Assembly (NCBI GenBank): GCA_049613665.1
Contig: JBMZCV010000071.1
Coordinates: 1-23,162, forward strand
Source of the DNA: JBMZCV01 sp049613665
Lineage (GTDB): Bacteria; Bacteroidota; Bacteroidia; Chitinophagales; UBA2359
Length of the DNA: 23,162 nt
Direction: 5' to 3'
The notes beneath the pieces are model-generated. The model was not told the DNA's origin and ran no database searches. It was given only the letters and a program-made list of their open reading frames with translations. The position numbers and the translations under genes were made by a program. Position 1 is the first letter of the stretch. Each line of letters opens with the position of its first letter. Of this stretch, positions 13,406 to 20,255 are shown in pieces.

Positions 13406-15145
13406 ATGAATATAGATAAAAAAAAGCAACATCATTCTCATTTATCGTTAAATATTTTTTACATAAAAAATGAGCATTATCAAGCAGTTATCAAAAATAT
13501 CAGCAGAATAACCATTTTGTTTTTTCTATTACATTCTACGCTTTGCTTTGCACAAATAAGTGGCACAACTGTGGTGCAAGAGCATATTCGAAAACAAATG
13601 GAAGCTTTGCAAGACTCGAGCCAGCGTATCATTAATGAAACAATAGGCTTGAGCGAACAAATACACCGCCCAAAAGTTGATTCTGACTTTTATCAGAAAA
13701 GAGACTTTATGCCTGCTTGGACAAATGGAACGAAAGTATTGCCTGCGGCAAAACAGTTGCTAACCTGTATTCAAACAAGTGTCAGTCATGGTTTGTTGCC
13801 ACAAGATTATCATTTAATAGGATTGACACAAATGATAGGTTTGATAGAAACTAGCGTTCCTGCACAAATAGACCTTTCTACCATAGCTAGTTTAGATATA
13901 TTGTTATCAGATGCTTACATTTTGTTAGGCACACATTATCTCGAAGGAAAAGTAAAACCGCAAGAACACAACGAAAATTGGAATATTAGCAAAAAGGCAA
14001 TTGGCATGGCTTTTTATCTCGAAAAAGCATTGGCCGAAAACAAAGATATTTGTGTTACTTTAGATGCTTTAGCTCCTATACACCCCGAATATCAGCAATT
14101 GCGTGAAATATTGCAAATCTATCAATCTTTATCTTGGCAGCCTATTCAGGCAGAATGGAATGTATTGTTGCAAAAAGGAAGTCGCTCACCTTTGGTGCTA
14201 GACCTGCGAGAACGTCTAAAAATAATAGGCGACTTAGCTCCAGATGCTGAACAAACCGATTATTTTGATAAGCCGCTAGAAAAAGCAGTAATGAAATTTC
14301 AACGCCGACATGGTATGTTTTATGATGGCTTGTTGCGAAGCAATGTCGTGAATGCCCTAAATGTTACGGTGGAAGAACGCATACAACAAATAAAAGCAAA
14401 CCTGGAACGCTGGCGATGGATGCCCGACAATTTGGGCGATAAATATATTGGAATCAATATTCCAGAATATATGCTCGAAATGTGGGACAATGGGCAAAGA
14501 GTGTATAAAGATTTAGTCGTTGTGGGCAGAGAGCGTTATCAAACGGCTTCTTTCAGCGATTCGGTGGAATATTTGGTGCTAAATCCATATTGGAATATGC
14601 CAAAAAGCATTGCAAAAAATGAGCTATCGTTTGCGGTGCAAGATGATATTGAGCATTTCGCAAATCAAGATATTCATGTCTTTAAAAATAATAAAGAAAT
14701 CGACCCAACAAAAATTGATTGGTTTACGGCCGATTATGACAAATATTTTTTCAGACAGTCTTCTAATAGCGAAAATCCTATGGGACTTGTCAAATTCATT
14801 TTTCCAAATGACTTTGACATTTATATGCACGACACTCCTACTAAGAAAATTTTTAATTATAGCCGTCGTTCACACAGCCATGGTTGCGTGCGTTTGAATG
14901 ACCCAATGAAGTATGCACAATTTTTGCTCGACAACTACAATAGGTCGTGGGATTCTACTCGTGTGAAACGAGCTTTAAAAAATACGGACGAAGAAACAAT
15001 TGTGCGTTTTCCAGCACCTATTCCTATTCATTTGATGTATTGGACAGTCTTTATTGATGAAGATACAGATGAACTCAATTTTAGAGAAGACTTATATCTT
15101 TGGGATAAAGATTTGTACAAACTTTTGGTCGAACCTTTGAACTAA
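13406..15145 (+). CDS. L,D-transpeptidase of the YcbB/LdtD type
   Basis: 579 residues. A hydrophobic signal segment at ~34-49 (ITILFFLLHSTLCFAQ) comes after an unusually long ~33-residue N-terminus; no other ATG precedes it, so either the n-region is long or a non-ATG start is used. Residues ~60-260 form the helical scaffold domain of the large transpeptidases. A peptidoglycan-binding segment follows at ~264-318 (LDLRERLKIIGDL...AVMKFQRRHGM). The YkuD catalytic domain carries H475 (YMHD) and the motif SHSHGCVRL with H492 and nucleophile C494. The enzyme forms 3-3 meso-DAP cross-links in peptidoglycan, or attaches proteins, in the periplasm. The whole architecture matches E. coli YcbB, roughly 600 residues. 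No cell-wall gene flanks it, and the hairpins after it are weak. Family call is firm. Confidence 0.93.
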   Translation: MNIDKKKQHHSHLSLNIFYIKNEHYQAVIKNISRITILFFLLHSTLCFAQISGTTVVQEHIRKQMEALQDSSQRIINETIGLSEQIHRPKVDSDFYQKRDFMPAWTNGTKVLPAAKQLLTCIQTSVSHGLLPQDYHLIGLTQMIGLIETSVPAQIDLSTIASLDILLSDAYILLGTHYLEGKVKPQEHNENWNISKKAIGMAFYLEKALAENKDICVTLDALAPIHPEYQQLREILQIYQSLSWQPIQAEWNVLLQKGSRSPLVLDLRERLKIIGDLAPDAEQTDYFDKPLEKAVMKFQRRHGMFYDGLLRSNVVNALNVTVEERIQQIKANLERWRWMPDNLGDKYIGINIPEYMLEMWDNGQRVYKDLVVVGRERYQTASFSDSVEYLVLNPYWNMPKSIAKNELSFAVQDDIEHFANQDIHVFKNNKEIDPTKIDWFTADYDKYFFRQSSNSENPMGLVKFIFPNDFDIYMHDTPTKKIFNYSRRSHSHGCVRLNDPMKYAQFLLDNYNRSWDSTRVKRALKNTDEETIVRFPAPIPIHLMYWTVFIDEDTDELNFREDLYLWDKDLYKLLVEPLN

Positions 15146-15149
15146 TCGT

Positions 15150-15170
15150 TTGTTGCTTTTGTAGCAACAA
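15150..15170 (+). terminator. Hairpin just after the transpeptidase gene
   Basis: TTGTTGCT/AGCAACAA forms an 8-bp stem with a 5-nt loop directly after the stop codon. It has no T run, so it may be an RNA-stabilising or weak termination hairpin. Confidence 0.4.
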
Positions 15171-15331
15171 AATAACTACACTATAATTTAAGTAATTCTA
15201 GATTTTGAGAGTATTAGAAGTGACATATTTCTAAAACAATAAGTGTCCATTCTTTTTTATATTTGACTCTTTTGGCTAGAAAAACATGTCATTTCTTTCT
15301 TGTTATTGAAAAAAAAGCTTTAAAAAAGCTT

Positions 15332-15364
15332 AGACGTGACAGGTTTTAAAAATCTATCACGTCT
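15332..15364. terminator. Strong inverted repeat between transpeptidase and peroxiredoxin genes
   Basis: AGACGTGA and TCACGTCT pair perfectly, and the inner CAGGTTTT/AAATCTA continues with two imperfect pairs. T-rich sequence follows on the minus strand (AAGCTTTTTTAAAGC), but on the plus strand it lacks a T tract. It may terminate readthrough or be an unclassified foldback. The remainder of the 15146-15629 gap is AT-rich plus MITE copy 1. Confidence 0.5.
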
Positions 15365-15421
15365 CAACAAACGGCTAATGTTTCTCAAAAACCTTAGATG
15401 ATTTAAATTACAGTGTAATAA

Positions 15422-15602
15422 CAATGGTTCGGACATTTTTTATAACAATTTTCAGTTTAATAAAAAAAATCCTTTTGGCAAGCGAAACATACTATTTTTC
15501 AATTCAAAAGCCAGCAAGTTTGCAAATATTGGCCGCCTTAGCCTAAAAAAAAATAGCATGTTTAAACCTTTGATAGAAAATGTATAAATGTCCGAACTAT
15601 TG
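15422..15602 (+). mobile_element. MITE, repeat family 2 copy 1 (181 bp)
   Basis: Terminal inverted repeats CAATGGTTCGGACAT and ATGTCCGAACTATTG differ at one base pair. Internal arms also pair (AAACATACTATTTTT with AAAAATAGCATGTTT), so the element folds into one long hairpin. Flanks TAATAA (15416-15421) and AAATAA (15603-15608) look like a 6-bp target duplication with one change. There is no coding capacity. It ends 27 nt before the peroxiredoxin ATG, so that gene's promoter must lie within or across it. Confidence 0.85.
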
Positions 15603-15629
15603 AAATAACAAATATTAAGTTTAAATTTT

Positions 15630-16100
15630 ATGAGTATAACACATTTGAAAATAGGAGATACTGCTCCAAATTTTGAAGGCATAGACCAAGATAATCAACC
15701 AATAAAATTGAAGGATTTTCAAGGCAAAAAAGTAATTTTGTTTTTTTATCCGAAAGACAATACGCCTACTTGCACGGTGGAAGCCTGCAATTTTAGAGAC
15801 AATCAAGAAATGCTAACAAAAGAAGGCTACGTCACGATAGGCGTGAGTCCAGATGGTAGCAAATCGCACATAAAATTTCGTACAAAACACAATTTGCCTT
15901 TTCCGCTTATTGCTGATACTGACAAAAGCATTTTGAATTTGTATGGTGTTTGGGGCGAAAAAAAATTTATGGGACGAATCTATGATGGCGTTCACCGCAC
16001 TACTTTTGTGATTGATGAAAATGGCATTATTTCGCAAGTCATCAAAAAAGTAAAATCTAAAATTCATACTCAACAGATTTTAGATTTGGAAGCGGTATAA
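15630..16100 (+). CDS. bcp: Thiol peroxidase of the Bcp/PrxQ family
   Basis: 156-residue thioredoxin-fold peroxidase, full length for the family. The catalytic motif is FFYPKDNTPTCTVEACNFRD: peroxidatic Cys48 with resolving Cys53 five residues later, the PrxQ arrangement that forms an intramolecular disulfide and is recycled by thioredoxin. The GDTAPNF start, VSPDGSKSHIKF and HRTTFVIDENG segments match Bcp. It reduces hydrogen peroxide and organic hydroperoxides in the cytosol. The gene lies between two direct copies of a MITE (ending 27 nt upstream and starting 83 nt downstream), and its own terminator (16136-16160) belongs to a repeated intergenic block. No Bacteroidota-type promoter is visible in the short leader. 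Confidence 0.96.
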   Translation: MSITHLKIGDTAPNFEGIDQDNQPIKLKDFQGKKVILFFYPKDNTPTCTVEACNFRDNQEMLTKEGYVTIGVSPDGSKSHIKFRTKHNLPFPLIADTDKSILNLYGVWGEKKFMGRIYDGVHRTTFVIDENGIISQVIKKVKSKIHTQQILDLEAV

Positions 16101-16135
16101 AAAAGTGCTTTTTAGAAAAAATACAATATTTTGTA

Positions 16136-16160
16136 AAGACTTTGCTTGCAGAGTTTTTTT
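16136..16160 (+). terminator. Terminator of the peroxiredoxin gene
   Basis: ACTTTGC/GCAGAGT, with one wobble pair, forms a short hairpin followed by eight T. The same hairpin type recurs at 17998 and 19083 within repeat family 3. Confidence 0.75.
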
Positions 16161-16182
16161 TGTTTTAGGCGATACTGTTTTA

Positions 16183-16364
16183 CAATGATTCAAACATTTT
16201 TTATAACAATTTTCAGTTGAAGAAAAAAAACGCCTTTTGGCAAGAGAAACATACTATTTTTCAGTTCAAAAGGTTATAAAGTTTGCAAATATTGGCCACC
16301 TTAGCCTAAAAAAATAGTGTGTTTAAGCCTTTGATAAAAAAATGTATAAATGTCTGAACTATTG
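16183..16364 (+). mobile_element. MITE, repeat family 2 copy 2 (182 bp)
   Basis: Starts CAATGATTCAAACAT and ends ATGTCTGAACTATTG, a more diverged inverted-repeat pair than in copy 1, with the same interior (CCTTTTGGCAAG, GCAAATATTGGCC, CCTTAGCCTAAA). Perfect 6-bp target duplication GTTTTA at 16177-16182 and 16365-16370. It is inserted in a copy of repeat family 3, 52 nt before the GNAT gene. Non-autonomous; no transposase in the window. Confidence 0.9.
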
Positions 16365-16416
16365 GTTTTACAAAATGGATTAAAAAGTACATTTATATTT
16401 CTAACAAAAATAGCTT

Positions 16417-16983
16417 ATGACCGAAAAGATGAATATCAAAATAATTACAAAAGACAATTGGGAAGATTTCGTTCAATTATTATCCATAAACCCTCAATGT
16501 AGTGAATGCTGGTGTTTGAATCATCGAGTAGCTCCAAACGAAATAGTTTATGGAGATGTTGCGAAAAATCGAATGGAAAAGTTAGTTTGCCAAAACCGAG
16601 TTGGAGGCTTATTAGGATATTTGGACAAAAAGTGTGTAGCATGGATTTCCGTAGATTCTTTAGCCTCACAAGTGGGACACGATTATATATTGGAGGGCAA
16701 CGAAGTTCCAGAAAATAGTTGGACAATTCATTGTTTGTATATAGACCCAAAACATAGAGGGCAAGGATTGTCAAAAAAGCTAATCGAAGCGGCTATTGAA
16801 TATGCAAAAGATAATAACGCAAAAAAAATATTGGTTTTTCCTATTCCACCAAGCAGTAAAGACAATGATTTTCCAGAAGATGACGAGTTTTCAGGAAGAT
16901 ACAGCACTTATAAAAAATTAGGTTTTGTCGAAGACTTTAGAATGAATGATTTTTATCAAGTTATGTCGCTAAAAGTATCATAA
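16417..16983 (+). CDS. GNAT-family N-acetyltransferase
   Basis: 188 residues with the acetyl-CoA binding core HCLYIDPKHRGQGLSKKLIEAAIEYAK (~135-160), including the RGQGLS pyrophosphate loop, and a C-terminal YKKLGF element typical of GNATs. The N-terminus has a cysteine/tryptophan cluster, CSECWCLNHR, found in a subset of GNATs of unknown substrate. It transfers an acetyl group from acetyl-CoA to an amine, probably of a small molecule. Cytosolic. The start at 16417 is used; ATG four codons later (MNIKIITKDNW) is equally possible. It lies alone, preceded by a MITE that may have displaced its original promoter. The family call is firm and the substrate unknown. Confidence 0.88.
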   Translation: MTEKMNIKIITKDNWEDFVQLLSINPQCSECWCLNHRVAPNEIVYGDVAKNRMEKLVCQNRVGGLLGYLDKKCVAWISVDSLASQVGHDYILEGNEVPENSWTIHCLYIDPKHRGQGLSKKLIEAAIEYAKDNNAKKILVFPIPPSSKDNDFPEDDEFSGRYSTYKKLGFVEDFRMNDFYQVMSLKVS

Positions 16984-17107
16984 TTTTCATTCTTGTTATT
17001 TACTAAAAAAGGCAAAATAGATTTCTTTTTATTGTACTTTGGAACTTTTTGAGAGCAAAATGTCTTGATATATTCTAGTTGAGCATTATCAAAAAAAAAG
17101 AAAAGGT

Positions 17108-17977
17108 ATGAAAGAAACATTTAAAAAACGTTTAAAAAAACTAATTTTTTGGCTACTAATAGGTTTTGTTATTTTATTCATTTTCAGACTTATGTATGGC
17201 TATACGAAGACTTTTGATGATACGCCTAACCAAACTCAATTTTTTGAGAGTATTTCTAGCCCAAAAAGAAATTATGCGACAAAAAAATATCAAGTAAAAC
17301 CAAGTGGTGGCAATCAGTCTGCCATAAAAGTGGATCAGAAATATGAAAAGGTAGCGGAAATTAAGACTAAATCATTTGATTTTGAAAAAGAAGAGAAATC
17401 TTCAAGAAAAACAATTGAAAAGCTTGATGCTTTAATACAATTTGAACAGAAAAGTGGCAATAAGGGTTATCGAAAACTGAATTTGGTTATTGGTGTGCCG
17501 CCCGAAAATTTTGATACCTTATATGTAGAGTTAATAAAAATTGGAAAAGTTCAAGCAAAGCAAATAACTAAAAAAGACAAGACAAATGAGTATAAAGAGC
17601 TTAATGCTAAAAAACAATCATTAGAGAAAATCAGAACTTCATTGATTGAGCTAAAATCTAAAGGCGGAAAAATTGATGAATACATGAGTTTAGAAAATCG
17701 CATTCTTGAAATTGAGCAACAACTGCAAGAACTTGGCGTTAGTCTTGGCGATTTTGATGATGAAAATGAATTTTGTACGGTGCAATTTTCGCTTTTGGAA
17801 GGCAAAGAAGTAAAAATTGGCACAATGCAACGAATAAAAGTAGCATTAGAATGGACTATTGATGTGTATATACTAATGATGATGATGCTATTTTTCTTGA
17901 CATTATCGGCTTATTTCCTATTACTTGGAGTCGATAAATTAAAGCTAATTCAACATATAATCAACCGAAAAGAATAA
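17108..17977 (+). CDS. DUF4349-type membrane protein with periplasmic coiled coil
   Basis: 289 residues. The N-terminal membrane segment (~11-30, KLIFWLLIGFVILFIFRLMY) is followed by a large exposed region and a second membrane segment near the C-terminus (~250-275, TIDVYILMMMMLFFLTLSAYFLLLG). The exposed part has the DUF4349 layout: a beta-rich segment (RKLNLVIGVPPENFDTLYVELIKIGKV) followed by a long coiled coil (ELNAKKQSLEKIRTSLIELKSKGGKIDEYMSLENRILEIEQQLQELG). DUF4349 proteins are membrane-bound with no firmly known biochemical role. There is no lipobox at the N-terminus. The ATG at 17108 gives the expected topology. The gene stands alone, ending in a clear terminator. Confidence 0.82.
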   Translation: MKETFKKRLKKLIFWLLIGFVILFIFRLMYGYTKTFDDTPNQTQFFESISSPKRNYATKKYQVKPSGGNQSAIKVDQKYEKVAEIKTKSFDFEKEEKSSRKTIEKLDALIQFEQKSGNKGYRKLNLVIGVPPENFDTLYVELIKIGKVQAKQITKKDKTNEYKELNAKKQSLEKIRTSLIELKSKGGKIDEYMSLENRILEIEQQLQELGVSLGDFDDENEFCTVQFSLLEGKEVKIGTMQRIKVALEWTIDVYILMMMMLFFLTLSAYFLLLGVDKLKLIQHIINRKE

Positions 17978-17982
17978 CGACT

Positions 17983-18283
17983 ATACAATATTTCGTAGAG
18001 CCTTTGCATTGCAAAGGCTCTTTTTTTGTTTTAGGTTGTGCTGTTTCAAAATGGCCTAAACCAGTTTGAAGGTATCATATACCAAAGACGATAAAACATC
18101 GTTTAACTTCATGCCTACTGCTTGGCACTCTGGATAGTTTCCACTTTTTCATGCTGTTCAAAAGATGTTTGCTATGACACAAAGTCGGCAGTTTTTTTAG
18201 GCTAAACATTTTGGGTGTAAAAAGCTTGCTTATATTTTGGATATTTAACAAGAAAGTGCTATTATTGTTTGTATAAAATAATA
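17983..18283 (+). repeat. Repeat family 3, copy 2, interrupted
   Basis: Left part 17983-18055 (TACAATATTTCGTAGAGCC ... CTGTTTCAAAATGGC) and right part 18218-18283 (TAAAAAGCTTGCTTATATTT ... TTTAACAAGAAAGTG) match a contiguous block at 19065-19205. Between them lie about 160 nt of unrelated sequence (18056-18217), which looks like an insertion but has no clear terminal repeats. Confidence 0.6.
17998..18027 (+). terminator. Terminator of the DUF4349 gene
   Basis: GAGCCTTTGC-ATT-GCAAAGGCTC is a perfect 10-bp stem followed by seven T, 20 nt after the stop codon. Confidence 0.92.
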
Positions 18284-18295
18284 GAAGAATATACC

Positions 18296-18415
18296 AGCAT
18301 GAGTTTTTAACTCGTGCTAAACTAAAGTGGTAGCTTTTAGCTACTTATTTCTTCAATTCAAAGGTGTTTGGTAGTTAAAAACTACCCTTTTGATGTGATA
18401 CGAGTTGAAAACTCG
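18296..18415. repeat. Cluster of four short perfect hairpins
   Basis: Four stem-loops follow one another, each with a 3-nt loop: AGCATGAGTT/AACTCGTGCT (18296-18318), GTAGCT/AGCTAC (18330-18344), GGTAGTT/AACTACC (18370-18386) and CGAGTT/AACTCG (18401-18415). The outer two share the GAGTT/AACTC core. It looks like one compact non-coding element with modular hairpins, a REP-like or foldback repeat. No second copy occurs in this window. It occupies most of the rest of the 17978-18511 gap. Confidence 0.6.
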
Positions 18416-18511
18416 CACCTGTTTGAGAATTAATAATTCTACACAATGTCCAGAGAAATTACAAACTATAAAGTGTTATCATTGTGATGTTTTTCCAATA
18501 AATAAATAACA

Positions 18512-19057
18512 ATGTGCCAATTTAATTTACTGATAATAGATAATAAATCGAAAGCTGAAAATTTGAAAGATTTGTTCTTTAAAAATGGTTTTGGGTATAA
18601 TGAGTTAGATAACAAAAATTTACAAAGCCAAATTGGAAGAACAAAAAAGATAATTCTAACTACAAAAAATGAATGTGATTGTGGTTCTGTAATTGGATTA
18701 AATCAGCATGATTCGAATGCAAATATTGATATAGAAAAAAAGAGGAAAAAGCTAAGAAAAAAGAAATGGTCAGCAGTAAAGATTGAAAGATATTTATCCG
18801 ACATATTAAAAGAGCAAAAGAAAGTGATGGCAACAGCAGAATTAAAAAAAGAAGCAGAAGAAAACAATTGGATAAGAATTGCAGAAGGGCTTATCAATCG
18901 AAAAGTGCAATTTGGCATTTTATACCACCATTTTAGCGGATTACTTGAAGATGAAACGATTGAAATAGAAAAAATCAATCAAATTCCAATGACATTTTTA
19001 AGTAAAGGCAAATTGAGAGATTTTAAAGAAAATCAATTGAATTGGATAACGAGATAA
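18512..19057 (+). CDS. Hypothetical protein with CDCG motif
   Basis: 181 residues, not assigned to a named family. The N-terminus (MCQFNLLIIDNK) looks like a first beta-strand of an alpha/beta fold. A cysteine motif ECDCGSVIG lies at 54-62. A very basic helical stretch (KKRKKLRKKKWSAVKIERYL, ~76-95) and a charged helix (EQKKVMATAELKKEAEENNW) follow. The C-terminal part (RKVQFGILYHHFSGLLEDETIEIEK) again looks beta-rich. The two clustered cysteines with Cys2 could bind a metal or be redox active, but nothing shows this directly. No signal peptide or membrane segment. The preceding gap holds repeats, with no clear promoter; a terminator follows. The gene is probably real, as the codons and length are ordinary for the region. 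Confidence 0.65.
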   Translation: MCQFNLLIIDNKSKAENLKDLFFKNGFGYNELDNKNLQSQIGRTKKIILTTKNECDCGSVIGLNQHDSNANIDIEKKRKKLRKKKWSAVKIERYLSDILKEQKKVMATAELKKEAEENNWIRIAEGLINRKVQFGILYHHFSGLLEDETIEIEKINQIPMTFLSKGKLRDFKENQLNWITR

Positions 19058-19064
19058 ACTAAAA

Positions 19065-19205
19065 ATACAAATATTTTGTAGAGACTTTGCATGCAAAGTC
19101 TTTTTCGTTATGCTGTTTCAAAATGGCATAAAAAAGCTTGTTTATATTTTGGGTTTTTAACAAGATAGTGTTGTTATTGTGATGTTTTTGTATAAAACAA
19201 TATTA
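19065..19205 (+). repeat. Repeat family 3, copy 3 (uninterrupted, ~141 bp)
   Basis: Reference copy: TACAAATATTTTGTAGAGAC, terminator hairpin, CTGTTTCAAAATGGCATAAA, AAGCTTGTTTATATTTTGGG, TTTTTAACAAGATAG. It follows the CDCG-protein gene as the others follow bcp and the DUF4349 gene, so the block travels with or creates gene 3' ends. Confidence 0.65.
19083..19105 (+). terminator. Terminator of the CDCG-protein gene
   Basis: The palindrome GACTTTGCATGCAAAGTC (19083-19100) is followed by TTTTT, 25 nt after the stop codon. It is the same hairpin type as at 16136 and 17998. Confidence 0.85.
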
Positions 19206-19290
19206 AAAACTATTTTTTTAATTAAAATATGGAACTTTTTTAGAATGGAAATAGTTTATTACATAATTCTATTGGATAAAAAGTGAATAA

Positions 19291-20103
19291 ATGCTAACAA
19301 AAGTAATAGATTTAATTTCTAAATCAAATGATAATAACGGAAAAATAGCCTTAAATTTGATTAAATATCTTTTAACATTGGTATTTTCAGGAATAATTTA
19401 TAGTTGGTTTTTTGGAAGTTTTGAATTAATACCACTAAAAGATTTTGATGAAATATTGAAATTTTGTTTGAGTGGAAATTTTATAAAACCTTTGTTAATA
19501 TTCATAATTGTTTGGCATTTATTTTATACAGTACTTGAATTAATTATATCACAATATGTTATATCAACAGTAAATTTTTTTGCTTGGCTTACTAAACAGC
19601 TAAAAGTTGTGAAATTCGATAACTCACCCAAAGTATTAAAAATTGCTTATCAATCACTATTTAAGGCGTTAGTCAGAATGTCTTTTTTTAGATATGAAGG
19701 AAAAATATTAATAATAGGTTATTCATTTCATAAATTTAAAAAAATAATAAAAAATGCTAAAGAAGAAAAAGATATTATTGACATAAACTTTTTTATTCAA
19801 TGTTTTATAGTTATACTGCAATTAATAGTCCTTTTGTGGATTCTTGATTTGGTAAATGGCAACATTTCATTTGTATTTAATCTTTCAGTAACATTACTTT
19901 TAATACTTTCTTTAATAGTGATTTGGTATTTTATTGGCATTGTTTTAGGAATAAGAATGTATGCAATTCCACTTTATGAAGAAATGCTTGAAATGGAGAA
20001 GGAAAGTGAAAACTTACTTGAGACTTTAAAAGCAAAACAAGAAAATAATAATGAAATTCCAAAAGATATACTAGAAAGTTCTGAAAATACCAAAATTGAA
20101 TAA
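19291..20103 (+). CDS. Hypothetical membrane protein with four predicted transmembrane segments
   Basis: 270 residues with hydrophobic stretches at ~22-44 (NLIKYLLTLVFSGIIYSWFF), ~64-90 (FIKPLLIFIIVWHLFYTVLEL), ~167-187 (FIQCFIVILQLIVLLWILDL) and ~193-221 (FVFNLSVTLLLILSLIVIWYFIG). A basic loop (KFKKIIKNAKEEKD) lies between the second and third, and a charged coiled-coil-like tail ends the protein (EEMLEMEKESENLLETLKAKQE). No family is recognised and no catalytic motif is seen. The composition is rich in Ile, Lys and Asn, in line with its AT-rich coding sequence, which is more so than the flanking gcvP. ATG 19291 is the first start in the frame. The gene is convergent with gcvP. Low functional information. 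Confidence 0.65.
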   Translation: MLTKVIDLISKSNDNNGKIALNLIKYLLTLVFSGIIYSWFFGSFELIPLKDFDEILKFCLSGNFIKPLLIFIIVWHLFYTVLELIISQYVISTVNFFAWLTKQLKVVKFDNSPKVLKIAYQSLFKALVRMSFFRYEGKILIIGYSFHKFKKIIKNAKEEKDIIDINFFIQCFIVILQLIVLLWILDLVNGNISFVFNLSVTLLLILSLIVIWYFIGIVLGIRMYAIPLYEEMLEMEKESENLLETLKAKQENNNEIPKDILESSENTKIE

Positions 20104-20137
20104 AATAATAAATTAATTTGTAGTATTGTACTTACAT

Positions 20138-20179
20138 TTATTTAGACATACTATTTCAAAAAATAGTATGTCTAAATAG
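20138..20179. terminator. Hairpin between convergent genes (membrane protein and gcvP)
   Basis: TTTAGACATACTATTT (20141-20156) and AAATAGTATGTCTAAA (20161-20176) pair perfectly over 16 bp with loop CAAA, extended by two or three pairs. It can act in both directions; T tracts are poor. Confidence 0.75.
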
Positions 20180-20255
20180 CAACCTGTTTTATGTTTAAAC
20201 AAAGTTGCTTAAATACTCGTAAAATATTTTCCTAAAAACTAAAAACTAAAAACTC

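Larger units (their letters stand above)
16122..16413 (+). repeat. Repeat family 3, copy 1, split by a MITE
   Basis: Left part TACAATATTTTGTAAAGACT through TTTTGTTTTAGGCGATACT, then the MITE (16183-16364), then ACAAAATGGATTAAAAAGTA and ATTTATATTTCTAACAAAAATAG. With the MITE and one target duplicate removed, the sequence lines up with the uninterrupted copy at 19065-19205 (CTGTTTCAAAATGGCATAAA ... TTTATATTTTGGG ... AACAAGATAG). Confidence 0.65.

Noticed and set aside
15630..16100. Composite transposon carrying bcp
   Set aside because: The flanking elements are non-coding MITEs with separate target duplications, and each lies at its own site, so there is no evidence that they moved together with the gene.
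18113..18132. CTGCTTGGCACTCT resembling the family-1 terminal palindrome
   Set aside because: The inverted repeat is broken and no other part of the family is nearby; likely chance.
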